Positions 1 to 7,682 of a stretch of 10,506 bases of DNA are shown here, one piece after another. Below the pieces are notes generated by a model, which saw only the letters and a program-made list of their open reading frames with translations, was not told the DNA's origin and ran no database searches. The position numbers and the translations under genes are program-made. Location of the stretch: assembly GCA_003562535.1 (NCBI GenBank), contig PWUP01000043.1, forward strand, positions 1 through 10,506, written 5' to 3'. The DNA is from Gammaproteobacteria bacterium. Lineage in GTDB: Bacteria; Pseudomonadota; Gammaproteobacteria; Competibacterales; Competibacteraceae. The number at the start of each line of letters is the position of its first letter. Position 1 is the first letter of the stretch.

Positions 1-2
1 AG

Positions 3-125
3 CTTATAAAGTCTGGCAATATCAATCAAGCTTGGTTAGTTGGGGATTGGGCAGAGGATAGCGTTTTAATTGAACAACTCACATGCTCGAATATTCCGTT
101 TGAGCGCATAACGAAACCATCATGA
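3..125 (+). CDS. 3' end of an unidentified protein gene (partial)
   Basis: One frame is open from the left edge to a TGA at 123-125, giving about 40 residues that end in FERITKPS. The composition is that of an ordinary soluble protein, with a mix of charged and hydrophobic residues and the stretch AWLVGDWAEDSVLIEQL. The other two forward frames stop early, at 7-9 and within the first 65 bases. I do not recognise the family and cannot assign a function from so short a tail. The gene runs in the same direction as the signalling cluster but is separated from it by about 230 bp of non-coding DNA, so it is probably a separate unit. A chance open frame of this length is possible, hence the low confidence. 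Confidence 0.4.
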   Translation, partial: LIKSGNINQAWLVGDWAEDSVLIEQLTCSNIPFERITKPS

Positions 126-182
126 GGCTAAGATCTGCGTAAACGCCTCTCGCGTAAGCGTTCAGCCTCCCTGTCTTAAGCT

Positions 183-203
183 CCCTCTCCCTTTGGGAGA
201 GGG
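183..203. repeat. Perfect short palindrome, REP-like, possible terminator
   Basis: CCCTCTCCC, a three-base TTT loop and GGGAGAGGG form a perfect 9-bp stem, followed by TTGGGGTGTG. From general knowledge, sequences of this form (CCCTCTCCC-loop-GGGAGAGGG-TTGGGGTG) occur in many copies in diverse gammaproteobacterial genomes, like REP elements. It lies downstream of the partial gene ending at 125 and could stop its transcription, although no T-run follows on the + strand. The rest of 126-356 holds no convincing open frame and no clear sigma70 promoter that I can defend. Confidence 0.7.
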
Positions 204-214
204 TTGGGGTGTGC

Positions 215-272
215 ACAACACCGATTTTACAATCATGACACATTTGCAAAGCTCAACTGTGTTGTAATGATT
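215..272. repeat. Interrupted inverted repeat upstream of the kinase gene
   Basis: ACAACAC (215-221) is complementary to GTGTTGT (259-265). Within the same stretch AATCAT-G-ACACA (231-242) faces TGTGT-TGTA-ATGATT (258-272). The two pairings compete for the same right arm. The position, about 85-140 bp upstream of the first start codon, suits an operator or a leader structure. The arms are short and the region is AT-rich, so chance is a real alternative. Confidence 0.3.
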
Positions 273-356
273 TACTGCACAGCGGTTATGTTGCATATAG
301 TCGGTTCTCAATAGCGATTGAATTTAATGCATATTTTTTGTTAAACGGTACATTTA

Positions 357-3300
357 ATGAGCCTGCTGATCGAAATCGAAAAGGAAGTGGTGCTGCAAAT
401 TGCCTTGCAGATTGGCGAGACGCTGGATCTTGACACGCTGTTACGCAGCAGTGTGACCACTGTGCTGCGCTTCCTCAATAGTACGGGGGCGCAGGTGCTG
501 CAAGCCACGCTTAGCGAAGACAACGACTCGCTGCACTGGCAACCGGTGCTGACCATGCCGCGCCCTTGGGAATACGATGAGCGTCATCAAGCGTTTATCA
601 CCAGCCAGTCATTGCCGACTACCCAAGCGCAGTGGGCTGAGTGGGCGCAGCGGCTGCCGGTGGTGGTCAACGATGCCAATAAGACGCGCTTGCTGTTTGC
701 CCTAGGGCAGTTTGGGGTCTTAGCCCTAGAAAAAGAGCGCAAGGGAGGGCCGTTGCAGGCGTCATTGTTGCGCTCTCTGCAACCCATGCTCAATAAACTC
801 GGTCATCATGCGGTCGTCTGTGCTGAATTGAAACGAAAGAATGATGCACTGCAAGCCAGCGAGCTACGGCAGCGCCGAGTACTGGACAGCTTGCCGACTA
901 TGGTGTGCGAATTTCTCCCTGATGCCACCCTAACGTATGTCAACCAAAGCTATTGTGAGTTTTTTAACCGAACGGCTGAACAACTATTGGGTACGTCATG
1001 GTTGGATTTATTGCCACCTGAGGCACGGGAAGGTGCGCGGCAAGCGTTTCTATCCCTGACCCCCGAGCAATCGATACTCCGCTGTGAGCATCCTGTGATG
1101 ACTGATGATGGGCTTTACTGGCACGAATGGCAGGATCAAGCCTTTTTCGATGCCCAAGGTCAGGTTGTCAACTTGATCTCTGTGGGCAGCGATATTACCG
1201 AGCGCAAGCGTCTTGAGGAAACCGAGCGCCGCGAACACGCGGATCGTAACCTGATAGGCCAGATCGCGACACTAGCGCTGGATACGCAGGATACAGGGTG
1301 GTTACAACGGTATGTTGTACGCTTGCTCGGTGAGACCCTCGATGTCAGTCGAGCTTATATTTATGTGCATCGGCATGACAGCAACACGGCGGTTAATACG
1401 GCGGAATGGGTAGCGCCAGGTATCTCATCGCAGATTGAGAATATGCAGCATCTGCCCGCTGATACCTCGTTGTGGTGGGTTACAACGCTCAAACAGGGTG
1501 AGACCATCCGCTGCGCTGATATCGCAACCCTCCCCGACACGGCACTTGTGCAGACCTTGGAAATACAGGGGGTGCTCAGCACGATCACCGTACCGTTACT
1601 CATTGGTAGCCGCTATTGCGGCTTTATCGGGTTTGACGAGTGTCGCGCTCAGCGTGAATGGACACAACGGGAAGAGGACATGCTGGCCGAAGTGGGGCGC
1701 ATTGTGATCGGAGTGTGGGCTGACGAAGATTTACGCCGTAGCGAGCAACGCTTTAAAGGGATTTTACAAAACGCGGCGACAGTGGCTGTGCAGGGTTATG
1801 CCTTAGATGGCACGGTTCGCTACTGGAACCGCGCTTCGGAGAGGTTCTATGGCTATAGTGCTGAACAAGCGCTTGGCCGCAACTTATTGGATCTTATTAT
1901 TCCACCGGCGATGCACGCTGGGGTCAGCGCCGCCCTGCAGCGCATGGCGGAGACCGGTGAACCCATTCCTGCGGGGGAAATCACGCTGAGACGCAAAGAC
2001 GGCACCTCTATCCCGGTGTACTCATCGCATACCCTAGTCCATGTACCGGGTCATGAAGTTGAACTGTTTTGTATCGATACCGACCTGAGCGACATCAAGT
2101 CCGCTGAGCAAAAGCTGCGCCAATTAGCCCAAGCGGTTGAACAAAGTCCAGCAGCGGTGACCATTACCGATCTGCATGGCACGATTGTCTATGTTAACCG
2201 CGCTTTTGAAATGATGAGTGGCTATGCGGCTGAGGATGTCTTGGATCAGAACCCACGTCTGCTGAAATCGGGAGAGACGCCTGCCGAGATTTATACCTCA
2301 CTGTGGACGACGATTAGCGCCGGCCAAGAGTGGCGCGGTGAGTTGTGCAATCGCTGCAAGGACGGTCGTTTGTATTGGGTGTCGGTATCCATTGCCCCGG
2401 TGTTCGACGCTGAGGGGCGCATGACCCATTATCTGGCAGTTCAGGAAGACATTACCCAGCGTAAACAAGCGGAAGCTCAGCAACACCGACTTCAGGCGCA
2501 ACTGATCCAAGCGCAAAAAATGGAAACAGTCGGGCAGTTGGCCGGCGGTGTTGCTCATGATTTCAATAATATGCTCAGCGTTATTATCGGCTATGGGCAG
2601 TTGGTACTCAGTCGGCTTCCTGAGGGTAATCCTTTAGTCAGCCATGTACAAGACATTATTCAAGCGGGAGAGCGTTCAGCCGCCTTGACTCGTCAATTGT
2701 TAGCCTTCAGCCGTAAGCAGACCCTACAGCCCGAGGTATTTGATCTTAACGAATTGACGCTGAAGCTAGAAAAGATGTTGCGCCGCCTAATCAGTGAAGA
2801 TATCGAGCTTGAGCTGAGGTTGGCTGAGAACAGTGGGCAAGTCTCCGCCGATCCGGGACAGATTGAACAAGTCATCATGAATCTCGTGGTCAATGCCCGT
2901 GACGCCATGCCCACAGGTGGCAAGCTGATGATCGAAACAGAGTGCGTGAAAATCGATCAGTGCTATGCCGATCAGTACCTGTCACTGGAGCCAGGGCGAT
3001 ATATTCGGCTCTCGGTGAGTGATACGGGGGTTGGCATGACGCCTAAGACGCAGGCTCATATCTTTGAGCCCTTTTTTACCACTAAGCCTCAAGGTAAGGG
3101 GACAGGCATCGGATTGGCTACGGTTTACGGGATTATTAAGCAATCAAACGGCCATATCGGGGTGTATTCCGAGCTGGATTATGGCACCTGTTTTAAAGTC
3201 TATTTGCCTCAAGTCAATCATATCTCGCCGATAAAGACGCAACCGGAGCCGACTCTGCTCCATCCACGCGGTACTCAGACTGTCTTGGTTGTCGAGGATG

Positions 3301-3641
3301 AACCGGCCGTCCGTCGTTTGGCCGAGGGCATGTTGCTGCGCGCGGGGTATCAGGTGCTGACGGCTCATGACCCTAGTGCTGCGCTGCGTTTATTAAACCG
3401 TGCGGACTCATCCATCGATCTGTTGCTGACCGATGTGATTATGCCGCAGATGAACGGTTTTGAGTTAGCTCAGCAGGCTCGTCTACTGCACCCTGATTTA
3501 CGGGTGCTTTATATGTCAGGCTATCCAGACAACGCACTGGCTCACCACGGTGTACTGGACTCCAAGCGGCACTTTATTGGCAAGCCCTTTGCACATGCAG
3601 CGCTGTTGCGCAAGGTGCGTGCGGTATTGGACGCTCCATGA
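357..3641 (+). CDS. Soluble hybrid sensor histidine kinase (GAF-like/PAS/GAF/PAS/PAS/HisKA/HATPase/REC)
   Basis: A 1094-residue multidomain kinase without membrane segments, so a cytosolic sensor. The domain order seen is: N-terminal degenerate GAF-like module (about 1-160), PAS1 (173-288, ending DITERKRLEE), GAF (297-456), PAS2 (461-580), PAS3 (590-700, ending DITQRKQAE), HisKA (718-785) with the H-box GVAHDFNN and phosphoacceptor His734, HATPase (about 831-951) with N-box MNLVVNARDA, G1 DTGVGM and G2 GTGIGLA, and a C-terminal receiver (975-1091) with VVEDE, phosphoacceptor Asp1026 in LTDVIMP and Lys in IGKPF. All catalytic motifs look intact. An in-frame stop at 342-344 makes ATG 357 the first possible ATG; no good Shine-Dalgarno precedes it. 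As the first gene of the cluster, with its own receiver, it suits a relay through the downstream HPt to the REC-EAL protein. The signal it senses cannot be read from sequence; partnership with the FIST proteins is inferred from context. Confidence 0.95.
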   Translation: MSLLIEIEKEVVLQIALQIGETLDLDTLLRSSVTTVLRFLNSTGAQVLQATLSEDNDSLHWQPVLTMPRPWEYDERHQAFITSQSLPTTQAQWAEWAQRLPVVVNDANKTRLLFALGQFGVLALEKERKGGPLQASLLRSLQPMLNKLGHHAVVCAELKRKNDALQASELRQRRVLDSLPTMVCEFLPDATLTYVNQSYCEFFNRTAEQLLGTSWLDLLPPEAREGARQAFLSLTPEQSILRCEHPVMTDDGLYWHEWQDQAFFDAQGQVVNLISVGSDITERKRLEETERREHADRNLIGQIATLALDTQDTGWLQRYVVRLLGETLDVSRAYIYVHRHDSNTAVNTAEWVAPGISSQIENMQHLPADTSLWWVTTLKQGETIRCADIATLPDTALVQTLEIQGVLSTITVPLLIGSRYCGFIGFDECRAQREWTQREEDMLAEVGRIVIGVWADEDLRRSEQRFKGILQNAATVAVQGYALDGTVRYWNRASERFYGYSAEQALGRNLLDLIIPPAMHAGVSAALQRMAETGEPIPAGEITLRRKDGTSIPVYSSHTLVHVPGHEVELFCIDTDLSDIKSAEQKLRQLAQAVEQSPAAVTITDLHGTIVYVNRAFEMMSGYAAEDVLDQNPRLLKSGETPAEIYTSLWTTISAGQEWRGELCNRCKDGRLYWVSVSIAPVFDAEGRMTHYLAVQEDITQRKQAEAQQHRLQAQLIQAQKMETVGQLAGGVAHDFNNMLSVIIGYGQLVLSRLPEGNPLVSHVQDIIQAGERSAALTRQLLAFSRKQTLQPEVFDLNELTLKLEKMLRRLISEDIELELRLAENSGQVSADPGQIEQVIMNLVVNARDAMPTGGKLMIETECVKIDQCYADQYLSLEPGRYIRLSVSDTGVGMTPKTQAHIFEPFFTTKPQGKGTGIGLATVYGIIKQSNGHIGVYSELDYGTCFKVYLPQVNHISPIKTQPEPTLLHPRGTQTVLVVEDEPAVRRLAEGMLLRAGYQVLTAHDPSAALRLLNRADSSIDLLLTDVIMPQMNGFELAQQARLLHPDLRVLYMSGYPDNALAHHGVLDSKRHFIGKPFAHAALLRKVRAVLDAP

Positions 3642-3692
3642 CCTGTGGTATCGCCGAACAGCTTTTGTGAACACAGCGATCAATCAAATACT

Positions 3693-3697
3693 GAGAG
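3693..3697 (+). promoter_or_regulatory. Ribosome binding site deciding the REC-EAL start
   Basis: GAGAG lies 8 bases before ATG 3706 and only 2 bases before ATG 3700. The spacing favours 3706 as the start, although the two candidates differ by only two residues (MIMDT or MDT). Confidence 0.5.
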
Positions 3698-3705
3698 TAA
3701 TGATT

Positions 3706-4977
3706 ATGGACACGATAACAGCGGTTACTGCTACAGAATCTACACAGGATCAGCCATCCAAGGTGCTCATTGTCGAAGATGAACAAGCCCTGCGGTTACT
3801 GTACAGCGAAATACTTAAAACGGCGGGTTTTCAAACGGTGTTGGCCGCTTCTGGCCACGAGGCGCTGGACGCGCTGACGGTTCACCACGGTGATGATGAA
3901 TTAGCGGTCATTGTCAGTGATATCAGTATGCCGGGCATGGATGGGATGCAATTGCTGCGTGCGGTGCGTGAGCGCGGTTTGCACACGCCAATGATTGTGG
4001 TGACCGGTAATCCGAGTATTGATTCCGCTGCCCGAGCGGTTGAATACGGCGCGATGCGCTATCTGGTCAAGCCGGTGGTTCACACGGAACTCATTGATCT
4101 GGTCACCCGCGCTGTGCGGCTTCACCGCATTGCGGTGTTAAAGCAACAAGCCGCGACTCATCTGGGGATAACTGCTGTTGAGGCAGGGGATCGCATAGGG
4201 CTGGAAAACCGCCTATTACGCGGAATCGATGCCTTGTGGATGGCCTATCAGCCGATTGTTAATCCGGTGCGCCGAGAAATCTTTGCCTTCGAAGCTTTAG
4301 TGCGGACACGCGAAGTCTCTATTCCTCACCCGGGAGTCTTATTCTCTATCGCCGAACGGCTGGGCTGTGTGCCGCAGGTCGGGCGCATTATTCGTGAACA
4401 CATTGCAAAACTGCTGGCTGAGAAACAGCCCGAGGCCGATATTTTTATTAATCTACATCCACATGATCTGCTTGAAGATGATTTGTACTCCTCAGATTCA
4501 TTGTTGGCGCCTTTTGCTTGTCAGATTGTCCTGGAAATCACTGAGCGGGCGGCACTCGATCAAATTGCAGATATTCCCGAACGAATGCACACTCTGCGTC
4601 GCCTCGGCTTCCGCATTGCGATTGACGATCTTGGAGCGGGGTACTCGGGGTTAAACCACTTTGCGTTGTTGTCACCTGATATTGTCAAGTTAGATCGGCT
4701 GTTATTCACAGGTATCGATCAAGATCCCGTCAAACAGAAAATCGTGGGTGCAATAAGTTCATTATGCAAAGAAATGGGGGCGCTGACGGTTGCTGAGGGC
4801 ATTGAGAGCGCAGCAGATGCCGCTACGGCTCAAAAACTGGGGTGCGATCTATTACAGGGCTATTTTTTCGCGCGTCCAGGGCCGGCTTTTCCCGAAGTTA
4901 AATGGATGGGACGCCACCTACATTCTGTAGACCGGCGGGTCAACTCACGCTCACTTAATCAGAGTGCACAACGATGA
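3706..4977 (+). CDS. REC-EAL response regulator, predicted c-di-GMP phosphodiesterase
   Basis: A 423-residue two-domain protein. The receiver (about 18-135) carries VEDE at 23-26, phosphoacceptor Asp72 in SDISMPGMDG, the conserved Thr in VVTG and Lys122 in LVKP. The EAL domain (about 165-400) keeps the residues known to bind metal and substrate in active phosphodiesterases: Glu196 of EAL, Asn249 in INLHP, Glu277 in EITE, Asp307-Asp308 in IDDLGAGYSG, Lys328 in VKLDR, Glu364 in VAEGIE and Gln384 in LLQGYFF. It should therefore hydrolyse c-di-GMP, with activity set by phosphorylation. The frame is open back to 3550 inside the kinase gene, but that extension would overlap the kinase and add 52 residues unlike any domain, so the start after GAGAG is preferred. 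Its stop overlaps the next start (ATGA at 4974-4977), which suggests translational coupling to the FIST gene. It is the likely output of the relay. Confidence 0.95.
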   Translation: MDTITAVTATESTQDQPSKVLIVEDEQALRLLYSEILKTAGFQTVLAASGHEALDALTVHHGDDELAVIVSDISMPGMDGMQLLRAVRERGLHTPMIVVTGNPSIDSAARAVEYGAMRYLVKPVVHTELIDLVTRAVRLHRIAVLKQQAATHLGITAVEAGDRIGLENRLLRGIDALWMAYQPIVNPVRREIFAFEALVRTREVSIPHPGVLFSIAERLGCVPQVGRIIREHIAKLLAEKQPEADIFINLHPHDLLEDDLYSSDSLLAPFACQIVLEITERAALDQIADIPERMHTLRRLGFRIAIDDLGAGYSGLNHFALLSPDIVKLDRLLFTGIDQDPVKQKIVGAISSLCKEMGALTVAEGIESAADAATAQKLGCDLLQGYFFARPGPAFPEVKWMGRHLHSVDRRVNSRSLNQSAQR

Positions 4978-6110
4978 AAATACTTTTTGATACGAACGGC
5001 TCAGTCCGCTCTCTGGAGCGTTTAATGGCACAACTGGACGCTGACCCTGCGGTTCGAGGGCTGATGGTGCTTGCCTGTGACGCTAACGGTTGGACTCCCG
5101 CAGACATTGACCCACTATTGACCTCACTCAGTACGCCAGTTTTTGGAGGTATTTTTCCAAAAATAATTTACGAAGCCGATGCTTATAATCAAGGCGTATT
5201 GGTCGTCGGATTAACCGTTTGCCCCGATATCCAACTGATTCCGCAACTCAGTGATCCGTCCACTGACTACGATGCTATCCTAGAGGCACCGGCGGAGGCT
5301 TGGGCGCAGGATCTGGCTGCAAGGAGCACAATTATGGTTTTTGTTGACGGATTAAGTCGTCGTATCGCTGATTTAATTGATGCTTTGTTTTATGCGTTTG
5401 GTTTACAACATCATTTTATTGGTGGTGGTGCCGGTTCTCTCTCATTTAAACAACAACCCTGTGTGATCACTCCGCAGGGGGTATTGGCCGATTGCGGCAT
5501 TCTTGTGCGCTTGACGATGCGCAGTGGTATAGGGGTCGCGCACGGTTGGCAACCGATTTCTGAAGGCATGAAAGTCACCGAGGCGGATCGCAACACCATT
5601 ATATCGCTGGACTGGCAACCGGCGTTTGAACACTATCGAAAATTGGTAGAAGCGCACAGTGGATGGACATTCACAGCCGATAATTTTTTTGATATTGCCA
5701 AATGCTATCCTTTTGGTATTAATAAGCTGGATGGAGAAGTCGTGGTGCGTGATCCGATAACCACCGATGGGCAGCAAGGCTTGGTGTGTGTTGGCGAAGT
5801 GCCAGTCGGTTCGTTCGTCTTCTTGCTTAACGGCACCTCAAATACCCTGATCACGGCTGCGGCGCACGCCCGCTATCTTGCCTGGCAATCGGCACCCACC
5901 GAGATAGGTCATGCCAGCGTTACGTTTTTTATTGATTGCATTTCCCGAGCACTGTTCTTGGAGGGGCAACTGGGCGCAGAGCTGGCGACGGTAGCGGCTA
6001 CTGATGGTAGACTCTTGGGTGCAATGACTTTGGGAGAAATTGCCAGCAGTGGCCGTGATTATCCTGAGTTTTATAATAAAACCGCAGTAGTGGCGTTGTT
6101 TGCAGAGTAA
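4974..6110 (+). CDS. FIST-domain (NosP-like) sensor protein, copy 1
   Basis: A 378-residue protein with FIST_N and FIST_C hallmarks: VFGGIFPKIIY (about 55-65) then GVLVVGL, MVFVDGLSRRI, GGGAGSLSF, GVAHGWQ, YPFGINKLDG, CVGEVPVGSF, and the C-terminal MTLGEIASSG and EFYNKT block. No signal peptide or membrane segment is visible. FIST proteins are predicted small-ligand sensors. The NosP members bind haem, sense nitric oxide and control a partner histidine kinase (known from Pseudomonas, Legionella, Vibrio and Shewanella). His190 in AHGWQ is conserved at the same position in copy 2; I do not know that it is a haem ligand. The start ATG overlaps the stop of the REC-EAL gene, tying its synthesis to the c-di-GMP phosphodiesterase. 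The FIST assignment is firm; nitric oxide as ligand is inference from gene neighbourhood. Confidence 0.9.
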   Translation: MKILFDTNGSVRSLERLMAQLDADPAVRGLMVLACDANGWTPADIDPLLTSLSTPVFGGIFPKIIYEADAYNQGVLVVGLTVCPDIQLIPQLSDPSTDYDAILEAPAEAWAQDLAARSTIMVFVDGLSRRIADLIDALFYAFGLQHHFIGGGAGSLSFKQQPCVITPQGVLADCGILVRLTMRSGIGVAHGWQPISEGMKVTEADRNTIISLDWQPAFEHYRKLVEAHSGWTFTADNFFDIAKCYPFGINKLDGEVVVRDPITTDGQQGLVCVGEVPVGSFVFLLNGTSNTLITAAAHARYLAWQSAPTEIGHASVTFFIDCISRALFLEGQLGAELATVAATDGRLLGAMTLGEIASSGRDYPEFYNKTAVVALFAE

Positions 6111-6147
6111 ATAATTTCATCGTGAACCTGCTGAATGGGTTCCGGCT

Positions 6148-6522
6148 ATGGCTAACGGCCATATCGCTGGCACTCAAGCACACTCAATTTCGGCGGATGA
6201 GTCAATGCAAGTTAACGTGTCGGTTCAGCAGCGTGCTTTGCGTGAGCGTTTTTTATCTCGATTACCTCAGCGTCTGGACAGCATACGCGCTCACGCTGCC
6301 CGCATCGAAACCGGTGATACTGCCGCTGCTGTCGAGCTTAAACGCGCAGCTCACAGCTTGGTTGGTGCGGCGGGGATGTATAATCTGGCGGATATGGCTG
6401 AGTGTGCGGCGCGCATTGAAGCCTGGGATGACTCGCCAAACGATGTGCAGGCGCTGCTTGCCGCTATTGACCACTTGGCGGTGCTCATCGAGCAGCAACG
6501 TCAATCCCATGCCCATCAATGA
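6148..6522 (+). CDS. HPt-domain phosphotransfer protein
   Basis: A 124-residue, mostly helical protein. The core RFLSRLPQRLDSIRAHAARIETGD ... LKRAAHSLVGAAGMYNL ... ECAARIEAW matches the four-helix HPt fold, with His69 as the phosphate-accepting residue. HPt proteins carry phosphate from the receiver of a hybrid kinase to a final response regulator, so it fits between Asp1026 of the first kinase and Asp72 of the REC-EAL protein. The family usually has a Lys or Arg three residues after the His (HxLKGxA); here it is Val. Neither start is well supported: ATG 6148 has no clear Shine-Dalgarno, and ATG 6205 (giving 105 residues, His at 50) would begin closer to the domain. It lies 37 bp after FIST copy 1 and 32 bp before copy 2. 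A longer overlapping frame from GTG 6122 has no domain similarity. Confidence 0.85.
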   Translation: MANGHIAGTQAHSISADESMQVNVSVQQRALRERFLSRLPQRLDSIRAHAARIETGDTAAAVELKRAAHSLVGAAGMYNLADMAECAARIEAWDDSPNDVQALLAAIDHLAVLIEQQRQSHAHQ

Positions 6523-6540
6523 GCATGCTGCTCCACGACT

Positions 6541-6547
6541 AAGGTGA
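6541..6547 (+). promoter_or_regulatory. Ribosome binding site deciding the second FIST start
   Basis: AAGGTGA ends 7 bases before ATG 6555 and only 1 base before the in-frame TTG at 6549, so ATG 6555 is the better start. With this start, His190 falls at the same residue number in both FIST copies, which supports the choice. Confidence 0.7.
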
Positions 6548-6554
6548 TTTGCCA

Positions 6555-7673
6555 ATGGATATGAATCGATTGTCCATAGCGTTTACCCCAAATCCTGAGC
6601 TGGCAGCAGCGCAAGCCTTAGTGGATACCGCACTGGCTCAAGGTGCTGAATCCCTGATGCTGCTGGCTGCGGATGCGAATGGCTGTCACAAGCAGCCGTT
6701 TGATCCTTGGCTACGTCAGTTATCAGTGCCCGTATGCGGAGGCGTGTTTCCGCAAATTATCCATGACTGGCAAAGTCATACACACGGGTACATTGTCGTG
6801 GGGTTGCCCGCTCCAATCATGGTACACAGTATTCCGGGGTTATCTGACGTCACGGTGGATTTTTTTAAGTTGTTACAAAGTCTCTTCGGTCATGAAGAAC
6901 CGCCACCGAGCCTGATGGTGTTGGTTGACGGGCTGTCGAGCCGCATTGGCGCGTTATTGGATGCAGTTTACGATATCTTGGGAAGTAATCTAGTGTATTT
7001 CGGGGGTGGGGCAGGCAGTTTGAGTTTTCAGTCCCAGCCTTGTCTGTTTTCCAATCAAGGTTTGCTCACTCATCATGCCCAGCTCATTGGCCTGCCTTGG
7101 CGCTTTAGCCTGGGTGTCGAACACGGTTGGCAGAAGTATGCCGGACCCTTTGTAGTCACAGCGTCCACTCGTAACGTGATTCATACCTTAGATTTTCAAC
7201 CCGCTTTGACGGTCTACCGTGAGTATGTCGAGGCCGACAGTGGTCGCAAACTCAGCACCGACAGTTTTTTTGAGATCGCCAAGGCGTATCCTTTTGGGAT
7301 GGAGAAAGCGGATGGGAGCATCCTGGTTCGTGACCCCATCCATTGCATCAATCACGATTTGCATTGCGTCGGTGAGGTTGCGGTGAATAGCCTAGTGCAT
7401 GTGCTTAAAGGACAAAAAGACAGTTTGATTACAGCCGCTGCTCAGGGGGCCAGCGCGATATCCGGCGGTACAGGACCAGCGATTCTGGCCGACTGTGTTA
7501 GCCGCGCTCTGTTTCTTCAGGAAGATTTTATCAATGAATTAAATGCGATACAGCAGATTTTAGATCAGCGACCGTTGTTTGGCATGCTCACGCTGGGTGA
7601 AATTGCTAATGGAGGAGGTATTTGCCTTGAGTTTTACAATAAAACCTTGGTGCTGGTCGCAACCCAAGAGTAA
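6555..7673 (+). CDS. FIST-domain (NosP-like) sensor protein, copy 2
   Basis: A 372-residue paralogue of the protein at 4974-6110. By eye the two align over their full length: LMLLAADANG, VCGGVFPQIIH, YIVVGL, MVLVDGLSSRI, GGGAGSLSFQSQPC, GVEHGWQ, SFFEIAKAYPFG, LVRDPI, CVGEVAVNS, SLITAAA, DCVSRALFLQ, MLTLGEIANGG and EFYNKT. The copies are well diverged between these blocks, so the duplication is old, or one copy was acquired separately. His190 in EHGWQ matches His190 of copy 1. No membrane segment is seen, so it is cytosolic. The second kinase gene begins 9 bp after its stop, so these two are very likely co-translated partners, as NosP is with NahK in known systems. Function as a haem/nitric oxide sensor is inferred, not shown. 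Confidence 0.9.
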   Translation: MDMNRLSIAFTPNPELAAAQALVDTALAQGAESLMLLAADANGCHKQPFDPWLRQLSVPVCGGVFPQIIHDWQSHTHGYIVVGLPAPIMVHSIPGLSDVTVDFFKLLQSLFGHEEPPPSLMVLVDGLSSRIGALLDAVYDILGSNLVYFGGGAGSLSFQSQPCLFSNQGLLTHHAQLIGLPWRFSLGVEHGWQKYAGPFVVTASTRNVIHTLDFQPALTVYREYVEADSGRKLSTDSFFEIAKAYPFGMEKADGSILVRDPIHCINHDLHCVGEVAVNSLVHVLKGQKDSLITAAAQGASAISGGTGPAILADCVSRALFLQEDFINELNAIQQILDQRPLFGMLTLGEIANGGGICLEFYNKTLVLVATQE

Positions 7674-7682
7674 TGGGCAGTC

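Noticed and set aside
291..346. Sigma70 promoter candidates such as TTGCAT (291) or TTGAAT (318) with TTAAAC (341)
   Set aside because: Each has at most one acceptable hexamer, and AT-rich DNA yields such pairs easily; I cannot choose among them.
3550..3705. A longer REC-EAL protein starting at 3550 inside the kinase gene
   Set aside because: It would overlap the kinase by 92 bp and the extra residues are the kinase sequence read in another frame; GAGAG before ATG 3706 and the receiver domain start support the shorter form.
5442..5777. A 111-codon minus-strand frame inside the first FIST gene
   Set aside because: It is an antisense shadow of a well-supported gene, with no domain signature or ribosome site.
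6122..6547. A 141-codon frame from GTG 6122 overlapping the HPt gene
   Set aside because: The product is rich in Cys, Arg, Trp and Ser with no domain pattern, whereas the other frame has a clear HPt motif.
6549..6554. TTG 6549 as the start of the second FIST gene
   Set aside because: AAGGTGA ends only 1 base before it, too close for initiation; ATG 6555 has proper spacing and aligns His190 with copy 1.
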